From positions 27,340 to 91,339 of the forward strand of contig JAGWVA010000006.1 in NCBI GenBank assembly GCA_028875855.1: a stretch of DNA of 64,000 nucleotides, written 5' to 3'. The position numbers were made by a program, and so were the translations under genes. The notes under the pieces are model-generated. The model saw only the letters and a program-made list of their open reading frames with translations. It was not told the DNA's origin and did not search any database. Origin of the DNA: Paracoccaceae bacterium (lineage in GTDB: Bacteria > Pseudomonadota > Alphaproteobacteria > Rhodobacterales > Rhodobacteraceae). This document shows positions 56,628-64,000 of the stretch, one piece after another. Every line of letters starts with the position of its first letter. Position 1 is the stretch's first letter.

Positions 56628-57221
56628 GGTCTTTTCCTTCAGTTTGGTGTCACACTTAAAAATCAGGCACGCTTACAACCAATTGAAACGGCTTTGCCGC
56701 TCTCTCGGCCCCAGTCCCGATGACTTGATCTGCCGGGAAAATCGCCGCAGCGTCGATTTATCGAAGGGCGTGGGCGTCATTAACCAATCGGCGAGCGCAA
56801 TGCGCGAAAGGTCATATCGCGAGGCCCTTGCCGGGCTTCGCGACTCGGGCAAGAACGCGATAACGGACGAATTCGGCCAGATTTTCAGAGACGAAACAGC
56901 CTGCGATTGCAGGGGTCCGCTTCCTTTCGGTCAAGACTTTGCCATTATTTCCCGGCGCGTCAGGGCAGGGCGAAAAATACCGGCCCGCATGAGGCAAAGA
57001 GGCAATTCGTGAATTCTTCGTTCATTAACCAAGAACATTCAGGCCGTTTGAAAGCCGCAGGGAAAGGCGCGCAGCGACCGAACAGGAAACAGTCATGGGA
57101 CGGCCAATGGAATTGTTCTTGAACCTGGGGCGTAGGCAGGGCGTCCATTAACGAATCGTTAATCTTAGGAGCCGAACGAAAGGGGCTGCGCCGCCCCTGC
57201 CCCCGTCCCGGCCTTCCCGGA
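56628..57221. other. 594-bp upstream region of the curlin-like operon
   Basis: No supported gene; track ORFs on both strands lack start signals and family features. The region is the control zone for the leftward operon. It has TTAACC half-sites near 56780 and 57022 (ATTAACCAATCGG, ATTAACCAAG), a full TTAA-N7-TTAA palindrome at 57148 and an AT-rich block near 56645-56690. The length is unusual for this compact genome and suggests complex regulation. Confidence 0.6.
57148..57162. promoter_or_regulatory. Candidate CtrA binding site (TTAA-N7-TTAA)
   Basis: TTAACGAATCGTTAA matches the CtrA consensus TTAA-N7-TTAA and is a perfect palindrome with flanking bases (ATTAACGA-A-TCGTTAAT). CtrA is the alphaproteobacterial cell-cycle and motility regulator. 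It lies about 520 bases upstream of the first paralogue and 75 bases before the cupin-gene end. Confidence 0.5.
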
Positions 57222-58316
57222 TCAGGCCTGAAGCGTCGTCGTGAAATCGCCGCGCAGCGCGACCTCGAGAAGTTCAAGATCGTCCGTGCAGTCGCGGTAG
57301 GCGACCGTCAGCCCCGGCGGAATGACGAAGGCGTCGCCCGCTTCCAGCGTGCGGCTTTCCTCGCCCTCGGCCTCCAGCCGCAGGCCGCCATCCATCACGA
57401 AGGTGAAATGGATGTCGGCGTCATGGCGGGCGGGCACCGGCGTGCCCTCGCCCCGCCGCACCACCTGAATGCCGGCAACGCCCTTCGTCCCGGCGCTCAT
57501 GCCGGTGTCGCGGGCAATGAACCCGGGGATGCGGAAGGGCGTCCATGTCGCGCCCTCCTTCACATGATGGACGAAGCGCTGCCCGTCCCATTCCCGCGTC
57601 GGATCGCCCTTGCCGTTGGGAAGGGTCATCGCGTGGTCGATGGTCGTCATATGCTCCGCCGGCACCCCGATCTCGATCACCTCGATATTGGGAGAGGCCT
57701 CGCAGACGCGGTGCCGGATGCCCGGCGGCTGGTTGACGCAATCGCCCGCATGCAGGCGGATCATCTCGCCCTGATCCTCGTAAAGCACATCGACCCAGCC
57801 GCGGTAGCAGAAGATCAGCTGAAACCCGACCGTGTGATAATGCACCATGTCCGGCACCGGCCCGCCGTCGGGAATGCGGATATGGCTTGCGATCACCGCC
57901 CCGCCAAGCCGCGAGGGGATCAGGTCGCGGTAATGCATCCCGGCCCGCCCGATGATCCAGGGCGCGCCGTCGCGCAGGCGGCGGGCGATGAACTGGTGTT
58001 CGGTCGCCGGCTGTTCGACGCGGGGGGTCAGTGGCACGACCTCGACCCGGGTTCCGTTCGGCGCGGTCAGCACCCGCGCCCCACCCGCGAAATCGTCAGG
58101 CCGGTCGGTCAGGATGCGCAAGAGCCCGGGCGCAAGATCGGCGCCCTTCTCGATGCGCAGGCGCAGCCCATGTCCCGAGAAGCTCGCCACCGCCGGATTG
58201 TCGGCCGGCGAGATATTCTCCAGCCGCATCCCCAGCGTTTTCGTGAAAAAGGGAATGTCGTCGCGCAGTTCCCGCGTGGGCAGCACGATTTCGGCAAGGA
58301 TCTGCGTCTCGGCCAT
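57222..58316 (-). CDS. VOC-like domain fused to two cupin domains
   Basis: This 364-aa protein has an N-terminal VOC-like module (residues about 1-95, ILAEIVLPTRELRDDIPFFTKTLGMRLE), a first cupin (about 145-220, with YHTVGFQLIFCYRGWVDVLYEDQGE) and a second cupin (about 290-355, DADIHFTFVMDGGLRLEAEGEE). Several His/Glu positions fit a metal-dependent dioxygenase or isomerase of aromatic compounds. No such activity can be proved from sequence. The start at 58316 is one of two adjacent ATGs behind GGGGGAA. Confidence 0.78.
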   Translation of the reverse strand: MAETQILAEIVLPTRELRDDIPFFTKTLGMRLENISPADNPAVASFSGHGLRLRIEKGADLAPGLLRILTDRPDDFAGGARVLTAPNGTRVEVVPLTPRVEQPATEHQFIARRLRDGAPWIIGRAGMHYRDLIPSRLGGAVIASHIRIPDGGPVPDMVHYHTVGFQLIFCYRGWVDVLYEDQGEMIRLHAGDCVNQPPGIRHRVCEASPNIEVIEIGVPAEHMTTIDHAMTLPNGKGDPTREWDGQRFVHHVKEGATWTPFRIPGFIARDTGMSAGTKGVAGIQVVRRGEGTPVPARHDADIHFTFVMDGGLRLEAEGEESRTLEAGDAFVIPPGLTVAYRDCTDDLELLEVALRGDFTTTLQA

Positions 58317-58379
58317 CATTTCCCCCTGATCTGGCAGAGGTATCCGGCGCGATCCCCACCGCCTTGTCAAGGGCGCCCC

Positions 58380-59060
58380 CTACTGGGGCAGGGGCAGCAC
58401 ATCGGGATGCTGAAGGGGTGCATCCTTCATCCAGACCTGTGCGCCCTGCGGGCCGACGGACGCCGCCAGCATGTGCCCGGCGGGCAGCCGCAGCCAGCCT
58501 TGCGGCCCCATCCGGTCCCCATCGACGCTGAGCGACCCCGACAGCACGAGCAGTTCCAGCCCCCGGATATTCTCGACCCGCACAAGCGCGCCGGGCTGCC
58601 AATCCTCGATCACCACGCGCTCGGCGCCATCGGCGAACAGCACCCGCGCCGCCTTTGCGCCCAGGCGGGGCGGGGTCGGCGCACCTTCCCCCGGTTGCCG
58701 CACGATCTGCGCCGCATCACCCTGCCGGAACTGCCAGAGCCGCACGAAGATCGTGCAGCCGTCCTTTGCCGCGGGACTGTGCGAGGTGCCGGGCGGATTC
58801 CGGAAATAGCTGCCGGCAGGATAGTCGCCGTGTTCGTCCTGAAACGTCCCCTCCAGCACAAGGATCTCTTCCCCGCCGGTGTGGACATGGGCGGGAAAGG
58901 CGCTGTCCGGGGCATAGCGCACGATCGACGTTGCCCGCGCGACCTCGTCCCCCACGCGGTAAAGCATCCGCCGGTCCACGCCTTTCGCCGGGCTCGGCAC
59001 CCAGTCGAGGCGGCCCGCATGAACAAGGGCGGGCCGGGTCAGATCGTCGTTGATGCGCAT
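58380..59060 (-). CDS. Tandem cupin protein (ChrR-cupin-like)
   Basis: This 226-aa protein contains two cupin modules. The first (about 40-112) has PAHVHTGGEEILVLEGTFQDEHGDY, matching the H-x-H-x4-E metal motif of ChrR-type cupins. The second (about 140-210) is degenerate (GLELLVLSGSLSVDG). There is no anti-sigma zinc domain. It lies 63 bases upstream of the VOC-cupin gene on the same strand, so the two probably form one unit. Confidence 0.82.
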   Translation of the reverse strand: MRINDDLTRPALVHAGRLDWVPSPAKGVDRRMLYRVGDEVARATSIVRYAPDSAFPAHVHTGGEEILVLEGTFQDEHGDYPAGSYFRNPPGTSHSPAAKDGCTIFVRLWQFRQGDAAQIVRQPGEGAPTPPRLGAKAARVLFADGAERVVIEDWQPGALVRVENIRGLELLVLSGSLSVDGDRMGPQGWLRLPAGHMLAASVGPQGAQVWMKDAPLQHPDVLPLPQ

Positions 59061-59105
59061 CGCTGCCTCCGTCTTCTGCGCCCGAAGGCGCCATTGGGGG
59101 CCAAG

Positions 59106-60038
59106 CTAGCCCCGCACAGGGGGAAGCCAAGCCCGCCCATGGCGCAGGGCGGCCACCTTTGCGCGCAGGTCCAGCCGCTCCTCGCGCAGCATCCCCAGCG
59201 CGGACAGCCGCGACAGCGCATCCGGCGTGGCGACCTGCGTGCGCAGGTAGAAGTCGCTCAGAACCGGCGGGGCGGCCTCGCGGAAGAAGGCCTGCACCTC
59301 CGGCAGCGTCCGGTAGGCGCCCTGTTCCACCCGAAACGGCAACCGCGCCAGCCAGCGCTCGGGGTCTTCGGCATGGAAATGCAAAAGCGCCAGCCCCGGC
59401 TCGATCGGCCCGGCATTCAGGCGCTTGCCGCCCAGCCGCGCGGAATGGATCGACGGCTCGAGCCCGGGGATGCCGGTGCGGAAAAAGCACTTCCCCGCGC
59501 TGTGGCCCAGAAGCCCGCGCGGCAGCAGGCCCGCGAAGGGGCCATGCAGATCGTCCAGCAGGCCGGGGTCCTCGGCCCGGCGCAGCGGGCGGCGGAAATA
59601 GCGGCCGCGATAGATGTCATCGGGTGCGCCCGGATCGTGCAGGGCGTCCCATGGCTCGACCCGGACAATCGGGCGGCCCGGCGCGGCGGTGCCCAAAAGC
59701 TCGGCCACGGGGCGGTCGGCCAGCAGGAATTCGTCCACATCGATATGCAAGAGCCAGTCGAGGCCGGTCTGTGCATAGACCCGCTGGGCATTCAGCGCCT
59801 GTCGGTATTGGTGCCGCTGCGGCCGGCGGCCCTGCACGGCCTGCCAATAGGCCGCGTCGCAGCGCACGGCCGTCACGCCCGCGATCCCGCCCAGCGCCGC
59901 GGCGACCGGATCGTCGGCGTCGTCCAGATGCACCCAGACATGGGCGGCCCCAAGGCCAAGGTGATGGGCGACAAAGGCCAGCACGTGATCGGCCGGGGCC
60001 TTGGCCGTCGTGACGATCCCCCAGTCGGTCACCGTCAC
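59106..60038 (-). CDS. Family 2-type glycosyltransferase
   Basis: This 310-aa protein has the start of a GT-A glycosyltransferase fold (IVTTAKAPADHVLAFVAHHLGLGAAHVWVHLDDADD) and a metal/nucleotide motif DWLLHIDVDEFLL (DxD-like). It resembles bacterial GT2/GT92-like enzymes acting on surface polysaccharide. The acceptor is unknown. Its start overlaps the transglycosylase stop by 4 bases, so both are translated together. Confidence 0.82.
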   Translation of the reverse strand: MTVTDWGIVTTAKAPADHVLAFVAHHLGLGAAHVWVHLDDADDPVAAALGGIAGVTAVRCDAAYWQAVQGRRPQRHQYRQALNAQRVYAQTGLDWLLHIDVDEFLLADRPVAELLGTAAPGRPIVRVEPWDALHDPGAPDDIYRGRYFRRPLRRAEDPGLLDDLHGPFAGLLPRGLLGHSAGKCFFRTGIPGLEPSIHSARLGGKRLNAGPIEPGLALLHFHAEDPERWLARLPFRVEQGAYRTLPEVQAFFREAAPPVLSDFYLRTQVATPDALSRLSALGMLREERLDLRAKVAALRHGRAWLPPVRG

Positions 60039-61231
60039 AGCCGCTCCAGCAACGCCCGCGTGGGCCAGCCATCCGCCGGCAGGCCCAGCCGCGACTGCTC
60101 GGCCCGCACCGCGGCGCGGGTCGCCGCGCCAAGGATGCCGTCCACCTTGCCCACCGTATAGCCCCGCGCCAGCAGGCCCTTTTGCAGCGCGATGGTGTCC
60201 TGCAGGCTCAGTTCCGGGTCCGGGTGGCCGGGGTCGAACACGGGCGCGCCCTCCATCCGCATGGCGAAATAGGCAATCGTCAGGTCATAGGTCAGGCTTT
60301 TGTTCCAGTCCGTCAGCACGCGGAAATTGTCGAACACCATGAAGGCCGGCCCCTTGCGCCCCTGCGGCAAGAGGATCGAGGCCGCCAGATCGCCCCCCGG
60401 CCAGGCCCCCGACCGTGGCTTGACCCCCATCGCCGCCCATTTCGACACCGGCAGCCGCGTCTCCAGCCCGGTCTGCACCCAGTCCATCTGCGCGGGCACC
60501 TTCACCTCGACCATCCACGGCTGATGCGGTTTCCAGCCGAAGGTCTGAAGCATGTGCGCCGCCGACAGGATCGCATCGGGCACTGAGGTCTTGAGGCTGA
60601 CCTTGCCGTCGCCGTCGCCATCCACCCCGCGTTCAAGGATGTCCTTTGGCAACATCTGCACCATGCCGATCTCGCCCGCCCAGGCGCCGGTGGTGTGCAG
60701 CGGATCGAACTCGCCCTTTTCGAACAGCGACAGCGCCGCCAGCACCTGCGGCTGGAAGATATCCGGGCGGCGGCAATTGTGCGCCAGCGTCACCAGCGCG
60801 TTGCGGGTATTGAAGTTGCCCTGAAACGATCCGTAGTCGGTCTCGAAGGCCCAGAAGGCCAGAAGGATGCCCTTGGGCACGCCGTAGCTCTGGTCGGCGC
60901 GGGCGAAAAGCCCGGCGTATTTGCGACCGTTCTCGATCCCCCGCTCATACCGGCTCTTGCTGATCAGCATGCGCGAGAAATCGGTGAAGGTCTTGCGAAA
61001 CACGCCCTGCGCCTGATCGGCCTGAAGAACCTTCTCGTCGTTCTCCACCCCGGCGAAGAACCGCTCCACCGCGGCGGGCTTGTGTCCCTGCGCAACGGCT
61101 TCGGCCTTCATCGCCTGAACGAAGGCCGGGAAAGGGCCACCGCAGGGCACCAGCGCCTCTGCCCCCGGCGCGGAAAGGGCCAGAAGGGCAAGGACGGGAA
61201 AGGCGAGAACCGGGGAAATCGTCAACCGCAT
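60035..61231 (-). CDS. Lytic murein transglycosylase (MltB type) with PG-binding domain
   Basis: This 398-aa periplasmic enzyme has a signal peptide (ending APGAEALVP, no clear lipobox), an SLT_2 domain with catalytic Glu in LAFWAFETDYGSFQGN and GEIGMVQMLPKDILERGVDGDGDG, and a C-terminal peptidoglycan-binding domain (about 335-395, LQKGLLARGYTVGKVDGILGAATRAAV). It cleaves peptidoglycan to 1,6-anhydro-muropeptides. Confidence 0.93.
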   Translation of the reverse strand: MRLTISPVLAFPVLALLALSAPGAEALVPCGGPFPAFVQAMKAEAVAQGHKPAAVERFFAGVENDEKVLQADQAQGVFRKTFTDFSRMLISKSRYERGIENGRKYAGLFARADQSYGVPKGILLAFWAFETDYGSFQGNFNTRNALVTLAHNCRRPDIFQPQVLAALSLFEKGEFDPLHTTGAWAGEIGMVQMLPKDILERGVDGDGDGKVSLKTSVPDAILSAAHMLQTFGWKPHQPWMVEVKVPAQMDWVQTGLETRLPVSKWAAMGVKPRSGAWPGGDLAASILLPQGRKGPAFMVFDNFRVLTDWNKSLTYDLTIAYFAMRMEGAPVFDPGHPDPELSLQDTIALQKGLLARGYTVGKVDGILGAATRAAVRAEQSRLGLPADGWPTRALLERL

Positions 61232-61286
61232 GGGAACCTCCGCTTGGGCGCGCGAAGCTTACCAAGGCGCCATGAGCAGACAAGCC

Positions 61287-61529
61287 TCAGCCCTGCCGGC
61301 TGGCGTCTTCCCGCGCGAAGATCTCGTCATAAAGCGCCCATGTCTCGGCGGCGTCCTGCGCCGAGACCTTCTGCGTGACATGGCCCGACTGCACCAGCAC
61401 ATGATCGCCGACCACAATCCCTTCATGCTGGATCAGGAACAGGCTGGCCTGCCGCGTGATCCCGCGCGCGGCGCAATGCGCCGTGGTTCCCTCGATCGCG
61501 GTGACGGTCATCGGCACGGCAAGGCACAT
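61287..61529 (-). CDS. Second HypC/HupF family hydrogenase chaperone
   Basis: This 80-aa paralogue of HypC begins MCLAVPMTV with the essential Cys2. The start was taken at the Met-Cys, behind AAGGGAG; the track ORF is 13 codons longer. It is divergent from the hydrogenase maturation protease across a 124-bp region with an FNR box. As with HupF in other hydrogenase operons, it may protect the large subunit or serve this hydrogenase specifically. Confidence 0.9.
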   Translation of the reverse strand: MCLAVPMTVTAIEGTTAHCAARGITRQASLFLIQHEGIVVGDHVLVQSGHVTQKVSAQDAAETWALYDEIFAREDASRQG

Positions 61530-61579
61530 GCGGTTCTCCCTTCGTCCGAGGGGGTAACACCTGAACAAAACGGAATGCG

Positions 61580-61593
61580 TTGACCCAAATCAA
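61580..61593. promoter_or_regulatory. FNR/FnrL box
   Basis: TTGACCCAAATCAA matches the FNR consensus TTGAT-N4-ATCAA except for one base (C for T). It lies midway between the divergent hypC-type and maturation-protease genes, 60 bases before the protease ATG. It predicts anaerobic activation by an FNR-type protein such as that at 52161-52946. Confidence 0.7.
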
Positions 61594-61653
61594 GGACAGC
61601 CCGCGGCGCGGGGCAGAGGCTCCGGCGGAACCCGACGCAAGCGATGCGGTCCC

Positions 61654-62157
61654 ATGCAGACCAGCCCCGAACAGATCCTTGCCCCCTCTGCCGCGCCTGT
61701 CGTGCTTGGTATCGGCAACAGCCTTCTGACGGACGACGGGATCGGCATCCATGTCACCACGGCGCTCGCGCGCCACCCCGACGGCGGGGCGCTGCGGCTC
61801 TGTGACGGCGGCACCATCGGCCTGTCCTTGCTGGCCGAGATCGACGCCCACGCCCCCCTGATCGCGGTGGACGCGATGGAGCTTCATGCCCCGCCGGGAA
61901 CGCTTGCCGTCTTCACCGGCGCGGCGATGGACCGGCAGTTGACCGGCACCAAGCGGTCGGCGCACGAAGTGGCGCTGGCGGACCTGATGCAGGCGGCCGA
62001 CCTTTCGGGCATTCTTCCGGCCCGCCGCGCGCTGGTCGCGATCCAGCCCGAGGTGACGACCTGGGGCCTTGCCCCGACCCCCGCCGTGGCCGCCGCGATC
62101 CCGCGGGCCGTGGCGGCAATCCTGACCCTTGTGAAGGACTGGTCCGATGCCGACTGA
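61654..62157 (+). CDS. [NiFe]-hydrogenase maturation protease (HybD/HupD type)
   Basis: This 167-aa endopeptidase removes the C-terminal tail of the large subunit after nickel insertion. It has GIGNSLLTDDGIGIHV (HybD uses Glu16 where Asp is seen here), the second metal ligand in VDAMELHAPPG and His in AHEVALADLM. The gene starts a plus-strand hydrogenase operon and overlaps the next gene by 11 bases. The large-subunit gene is outside the window. Confidence 0.93.
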   Translation: MQTSPEQILAPSAAPVVLGIGNSLLTDDGIGIHVTTALARHPDGGALRLCDGGTIGLSLLAEIDAHAPLIAVDAMELHAPPGTLAVFTGAAMDRQLTGTKRSAHEVALADLMQAADLSGILPARRALVAIQPEVTTWGLAPTPAVAAAIPRAVAAILTLVKDWSDAD

Positions 62158-62536
62158 CAGCCCCCGCACCGGCCTCGCGCAAAGCCTGCTTCAGGAAATC
62201 GCCCGCGCACTGACCGCGCTGGCCGAGACCGGCGAGACGGCCGCCATCGACCTGCGCAGCCTGCCGCTCACGGACGGCGACCGCGCGGATCTGGCCGAGG
62301 CGCTTGGACGGGGCGAGGTCGTGGCGACGGTTCAAGCCGCCGGCCCCACCGACCTGCACGAGACCGCCTTTCCCGGCATCTGGTGGATATGTCACCGGAA
62401 CGCCGACAGCCGCATCGCCGCCGAGACGATCGAGGTCACGCCCTGCCCCGACATCCTCGCGGCCCATCCCGACGACATCCGCGCCGCCGCGGCCCGCCTT
62501 GCCACCGCCCAGACGAAGGAGACGGCCCATGTTTGA
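62147..62536 (+). CDS. HupH-type hydrogenase expression/formation protein
   Basis: This 129-aa protein matches the C-terminal domain of HupH-type proteins (GRGEVVATVQAAGPTDLHET, GIWWICHRNADSRIAAETIEV). Full HupH proteins are about twice this length, so this is a one-domain form. The family is thought to help mature the small subunit. It overlaps both neighbours (11 and 8 bases), confirming a hydrogenase operon. Confidence 0.85.
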   Translation: MPTDSPRTGLAQSLLQEIARALTALAETGETAAIDLRSLPLTDGDRADLAEALGRGEVVATVQAAGPTDLHETAFPGIWWICHRNADSRIAAETIEVTPCPDILAAHPDDIRAAAARLATAQTKETAHV

Positions 62537-63665
62537 CCGCAGGCCCCCAAGTCCGCCCGGCACCATCGGAGAGGCGCTTTCCCGGCAGGGCATCTCGCGA
62601 CGGGCGCTGTTGCAATACACGGGCTACCTTGCCTCGATCCTCGCCCTGCCGCCGATGGCGTCCCGCGCGATGGCCGAGGCGCTGGCGAAAAGCCAGCGGC
62701 AATCTGTGATCTGGCTGTCGTTTCAGGAATGCACGGGCTGCACGGAGTCGCTCACCCGGTCCTTCAACCCGACGCTGGAGGACATGATCTTCAACCTGAT
62801 CTCGCTCGATTACCACGAGACGCTCATGGCGGTCTCGGGTGCCGCCGCCGAAGAGGCGATGCAGGCCGCCCGCGCCGCGAACAAGGGCAAGTATGTTCTG
62901 GTCGTCGATGGCTCGGTCTCGACTGCGCTCAACGGGATCTATTCGACCAACGCGGGGAAATCGAACCTCGCCACGCTCAAAGAGGTGGCCGCCGATGCCG
63001 CCGCCGTCCTGTCGGTCGGCACCTGCGCGTCCTTTGGCGGCATCCCGCATGCAAACCCCAACCCGACGGGCGCCGTGGCAGTGGCCGAGATCGTCAAGGA
63101 CAAGCCGGTGGTGAACATTCCCGGCTGCCCCCCGATCCCCGAGGCGATCGCGGGCACGGTGGCCTATTTCGTCACCTTCGGCAAACTGCCCGCGCTCGAT
63201 CACCTGAACCGGCCCAAGGCCTTCTTCGGCGACACGATCCACGACCGCTGCTACCGCCGCCCGTTCTACGATCAGGGCAAGTTCGCCAAATCCTTCGACG
63301 ACGAGGGCGCCCGCAACGGCTGGTGCCTCTACGAAGTCGGTTGCAAGGGCCCGGTCACCCACAACGCCTGCGCCACGCTGAAATGGAACGGCGGCGTCAG
63401 CTTCCCGATCCAGTCGGGCCACGGCTGCCTTGGCTGCTCGGAACCCGACTTCTGGGATCGCGGCAGCTTCTACAAGCCGCTGTCGTCCGCCGTCATGGGC
63501 AATCGCGGCATCCTCGGGGGCGCGGCGCTGGCCGGGGTTGTCGCCGGCGCCGCGAGTGTAGCCCGCGCCCGCAAGCGCCGCGCCGCCGCACTGGCCGAAC
63601 AGAAGGCACTGGCCGAACAGAACGCGCAATCCGCCCAATCGACCCCCGGGGAGACGCAAACATGA
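62529..63665 (+). CDS. [NiFe]-hydrogenase small subunit (Tat-exported)
   Basis: This 378-aa protein has a Tat signal (SRRALLQYTGYLASILAL) and Fe-S ligands of a group 1 small subunit: ECTGCTES (Cys68, Cys71), GTCASFGG, NIPGCPP, then HDRC, GWCLYEVGCKG and GHGCLGCSEPDFWD. Gly70 replaces the extra Cys of oxygen-tolerant MBH (CTCCSES), so a standard proximal [4Fe-4S] cluster is expected. A short C-terminal hydrophobic stretch (about 330-350) may anchor it. It is followed by an Isp1-like gene with ATGA overlap, the HynS layout. The track ORF starts too early. Confidence 0.93.
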   Translation: MFDRRPPSPPGTIGEALSRQGISRRALLQYTGYLASILALPPMASRAMAEALAKSQRQSVIWLSFQECTGCTESLTRSFNPTLEDMIFNLISLDYHETLMAVSGAAAEEAMQAARAANKGKYVLVVDGSVSTALNGIYSTNAGKSNLATLKEVAADAAAVLSVGTCASFGGIPHANPNPTGAVAVAEIVKDKPVVNIPGCPPIPEAIAGTVAYFVTFGKLPALDHLNRPKAFFGDTIHDRCYRRPFYDQGKFAKSFDDEGARNGWCLYEVGCKGPVTHNACATLKWNGGVSFPIQSGHGCLGCSEPDFWDRGSFYKPLSSAVMGNRGILGGAALAGVVAGAASVARARKRRAAALAEQKALAEQNAQSAQSTPGETQT

Positions 63666-64000
63666 GCCTTCTGGATTTCGCCCGCGGCCCCGCCATCACC
63701 GTCGCGCTCGACCTATTCAGCCTTGGTGTCCTGTGGCGGCTGATCTCGCTTCTGGGCCTGCCCTGGGCCAAAGACCGCAGCCTTCGGCGCCCCGGCGCGG
63801 GGTCGGACCTTGCCAACGCGCTCAGCGGTTTCGTCCGCCACCTCTGGGTGCCGAAGGGGATAGGCCTCACCTCGCGCTTCGCGATGATCAACGGCTATGT
63901 CTTCCACCTTGGCCTTGCCGTGATCGTCTTCGGCTTCGCGCAGCACATCCTGTTCCTGCGCGGGCTGTTCGGGGTCGGCTGGCCCGGTCTGCCCACGTCG
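63662..64000 (+). CDS. Isp1-like membrane cytochrome b subunit (3' end cut off by window)
   Basis: The visible 113 codons encode a membrane protein with two hydrophobic segments (ITVALDLFSLGVLWRLISLL and GYVFHLGLAVIVFGFAQHILFL). Two His (VFHLGL, FAQHIL) are placed as possible haem b ligands on one helix. This resembles Isp1/NarI/DsrM-type cytochromes that follow hynS in Isp-type hydrogenase operons. It overlaps the small-subunit stop by ATGA and runs off the window. Confidence 0.75.
   Translation, partial: MSLLDFARGPAITVALDLFSLGVLWRLISLLGLPWAKDRSLRRPGAGSDLANALSGFVRHLWVPKGIGLTSRFAMINGYVFHLGLAVIVFGFAQHILFLRGLFGVGWPGLPTS

Noticed and set aside
56602-57012. 136-aa plus-strand ORF upstream of the fibre operon
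   Set aside because: Begins inside the antisense of paralogue 1, has no SD and no recognisable feature.
57408-60161. 917-aa plus-strand ORF
   Set aside because: Antisense to four genuine cupin, glycosyltransferase and transglycosylase genes; Arg/Pro/His-rich shadow.

Overview
The window reads as chromosomal DNA from a Rhodobacterales-type alphaproteobacterium, very likely Rhodobacteraceae. The clues are high GC content, a CcrM methyltransferase next to rnhB with GANTC sites in its promoter, the DUF4170-waaA-lpxK lipid A cluster, proteins that look like the DUF1523 and DUF2125 families, an OxyR/KatG pair, and carboxynorspermidine-type polyamine genes. Genes are dense, with many 4-bp ATGA/GTGA overlaps. 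No integrase, transposase, CRISPR array or plasmid function was seen. Most of the window looks like core chromosome with metabolic and envelope accessory blocks.

Layout. 0-3.2 kb: hypB (cut by the window edge), hypC, hypD and hypE for [NiFe]-hydrogenase maturation. 3.2-10.3 kb: a membrane protein, an M20 deacylase, an orphan peptide/opine-type ABC binding protein, a cupin, a small GlsB-type membrane protein, creatinase, and an enoyl-CoA hydratase/SDR pair. 10.4-19.7 kb: periplasmic DUF2125 protein, SRPBCC protein, PmbA/TldD protease, CysQ-like phosphatase, a long DEAD-box helicase, then DUF4170-waaA-lpxK. 19.7-27.7 kb: CoA-transferase, DsbA-like protein and DUF721 on the minus strand; mutY, alkB and a cardiolipin synthase on the plus strand; ccrM and rnhB on the minus strand. 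28-31.7 kb: a membrane-anchored winged-helix protein, nspC, carboxynorspermidine dehydrogenase and tRNA-Arg(CCT). 32-41.5 kb: LacI and DeoR regulators, oxyR/katG, and a MacB/LolCDE-like export operon. 41.6-46.3 kb: a stress block (BON protein, HPF-cold-shock fusion, PRPP-synthetase-like protein, DUF2267, kinase-like protein, glyoxalase).

46.4-57.2 kb is the most unusual part. It holds a LuxR-type response regulator, an 834-bp AT-rich intergenic region, a SUOX-fold-like periplasmic protein overlapping a hybrid histidine kinase, a PAP2 phosphatase and an FNR-type regulator with four candidate Fe-S cysteines. Next comes a leftward five-gene operon: three paralogous small secreted proteins, a curlin-repeat protein and an outer-membrane beta-barrel. 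All four small proteins carry the curlin-type pattern Q-x-G-x2-N, and the three paralogues share a near-invariant C-terminal tail. No csgG, csgE or csgF is present in the window. A TTAA-N7-TTAA (CtrA-like) site lies in the 594-bp upstream region. This is the best candidate for an undescribed system.

57.2-64 kb: a VOC-cupin-cupin protein, a tandem cupin, a glycosyltransferase and an MltB-type transglycosylase. The window ends in a second hydrogenase region: a HypC/HupF paralogue diverging across a clear FNR box from a maturation protease, a HupH-type chaperone, a Tat-exported [NiFe]-hydrogenase small subunit and the start of an Isp1-like membrane cytochrome. The small subunit followed by this membrane gene suggests an Isp-type (HynS-Isp1-Isp2-HynL) hydrogenase rather than the HupSLC type usual in Rhodobacter. 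The hyp genes at the left edge would mature it, and the FNR-type regulator at 52.5 kb is a plausible anaerobic activator.
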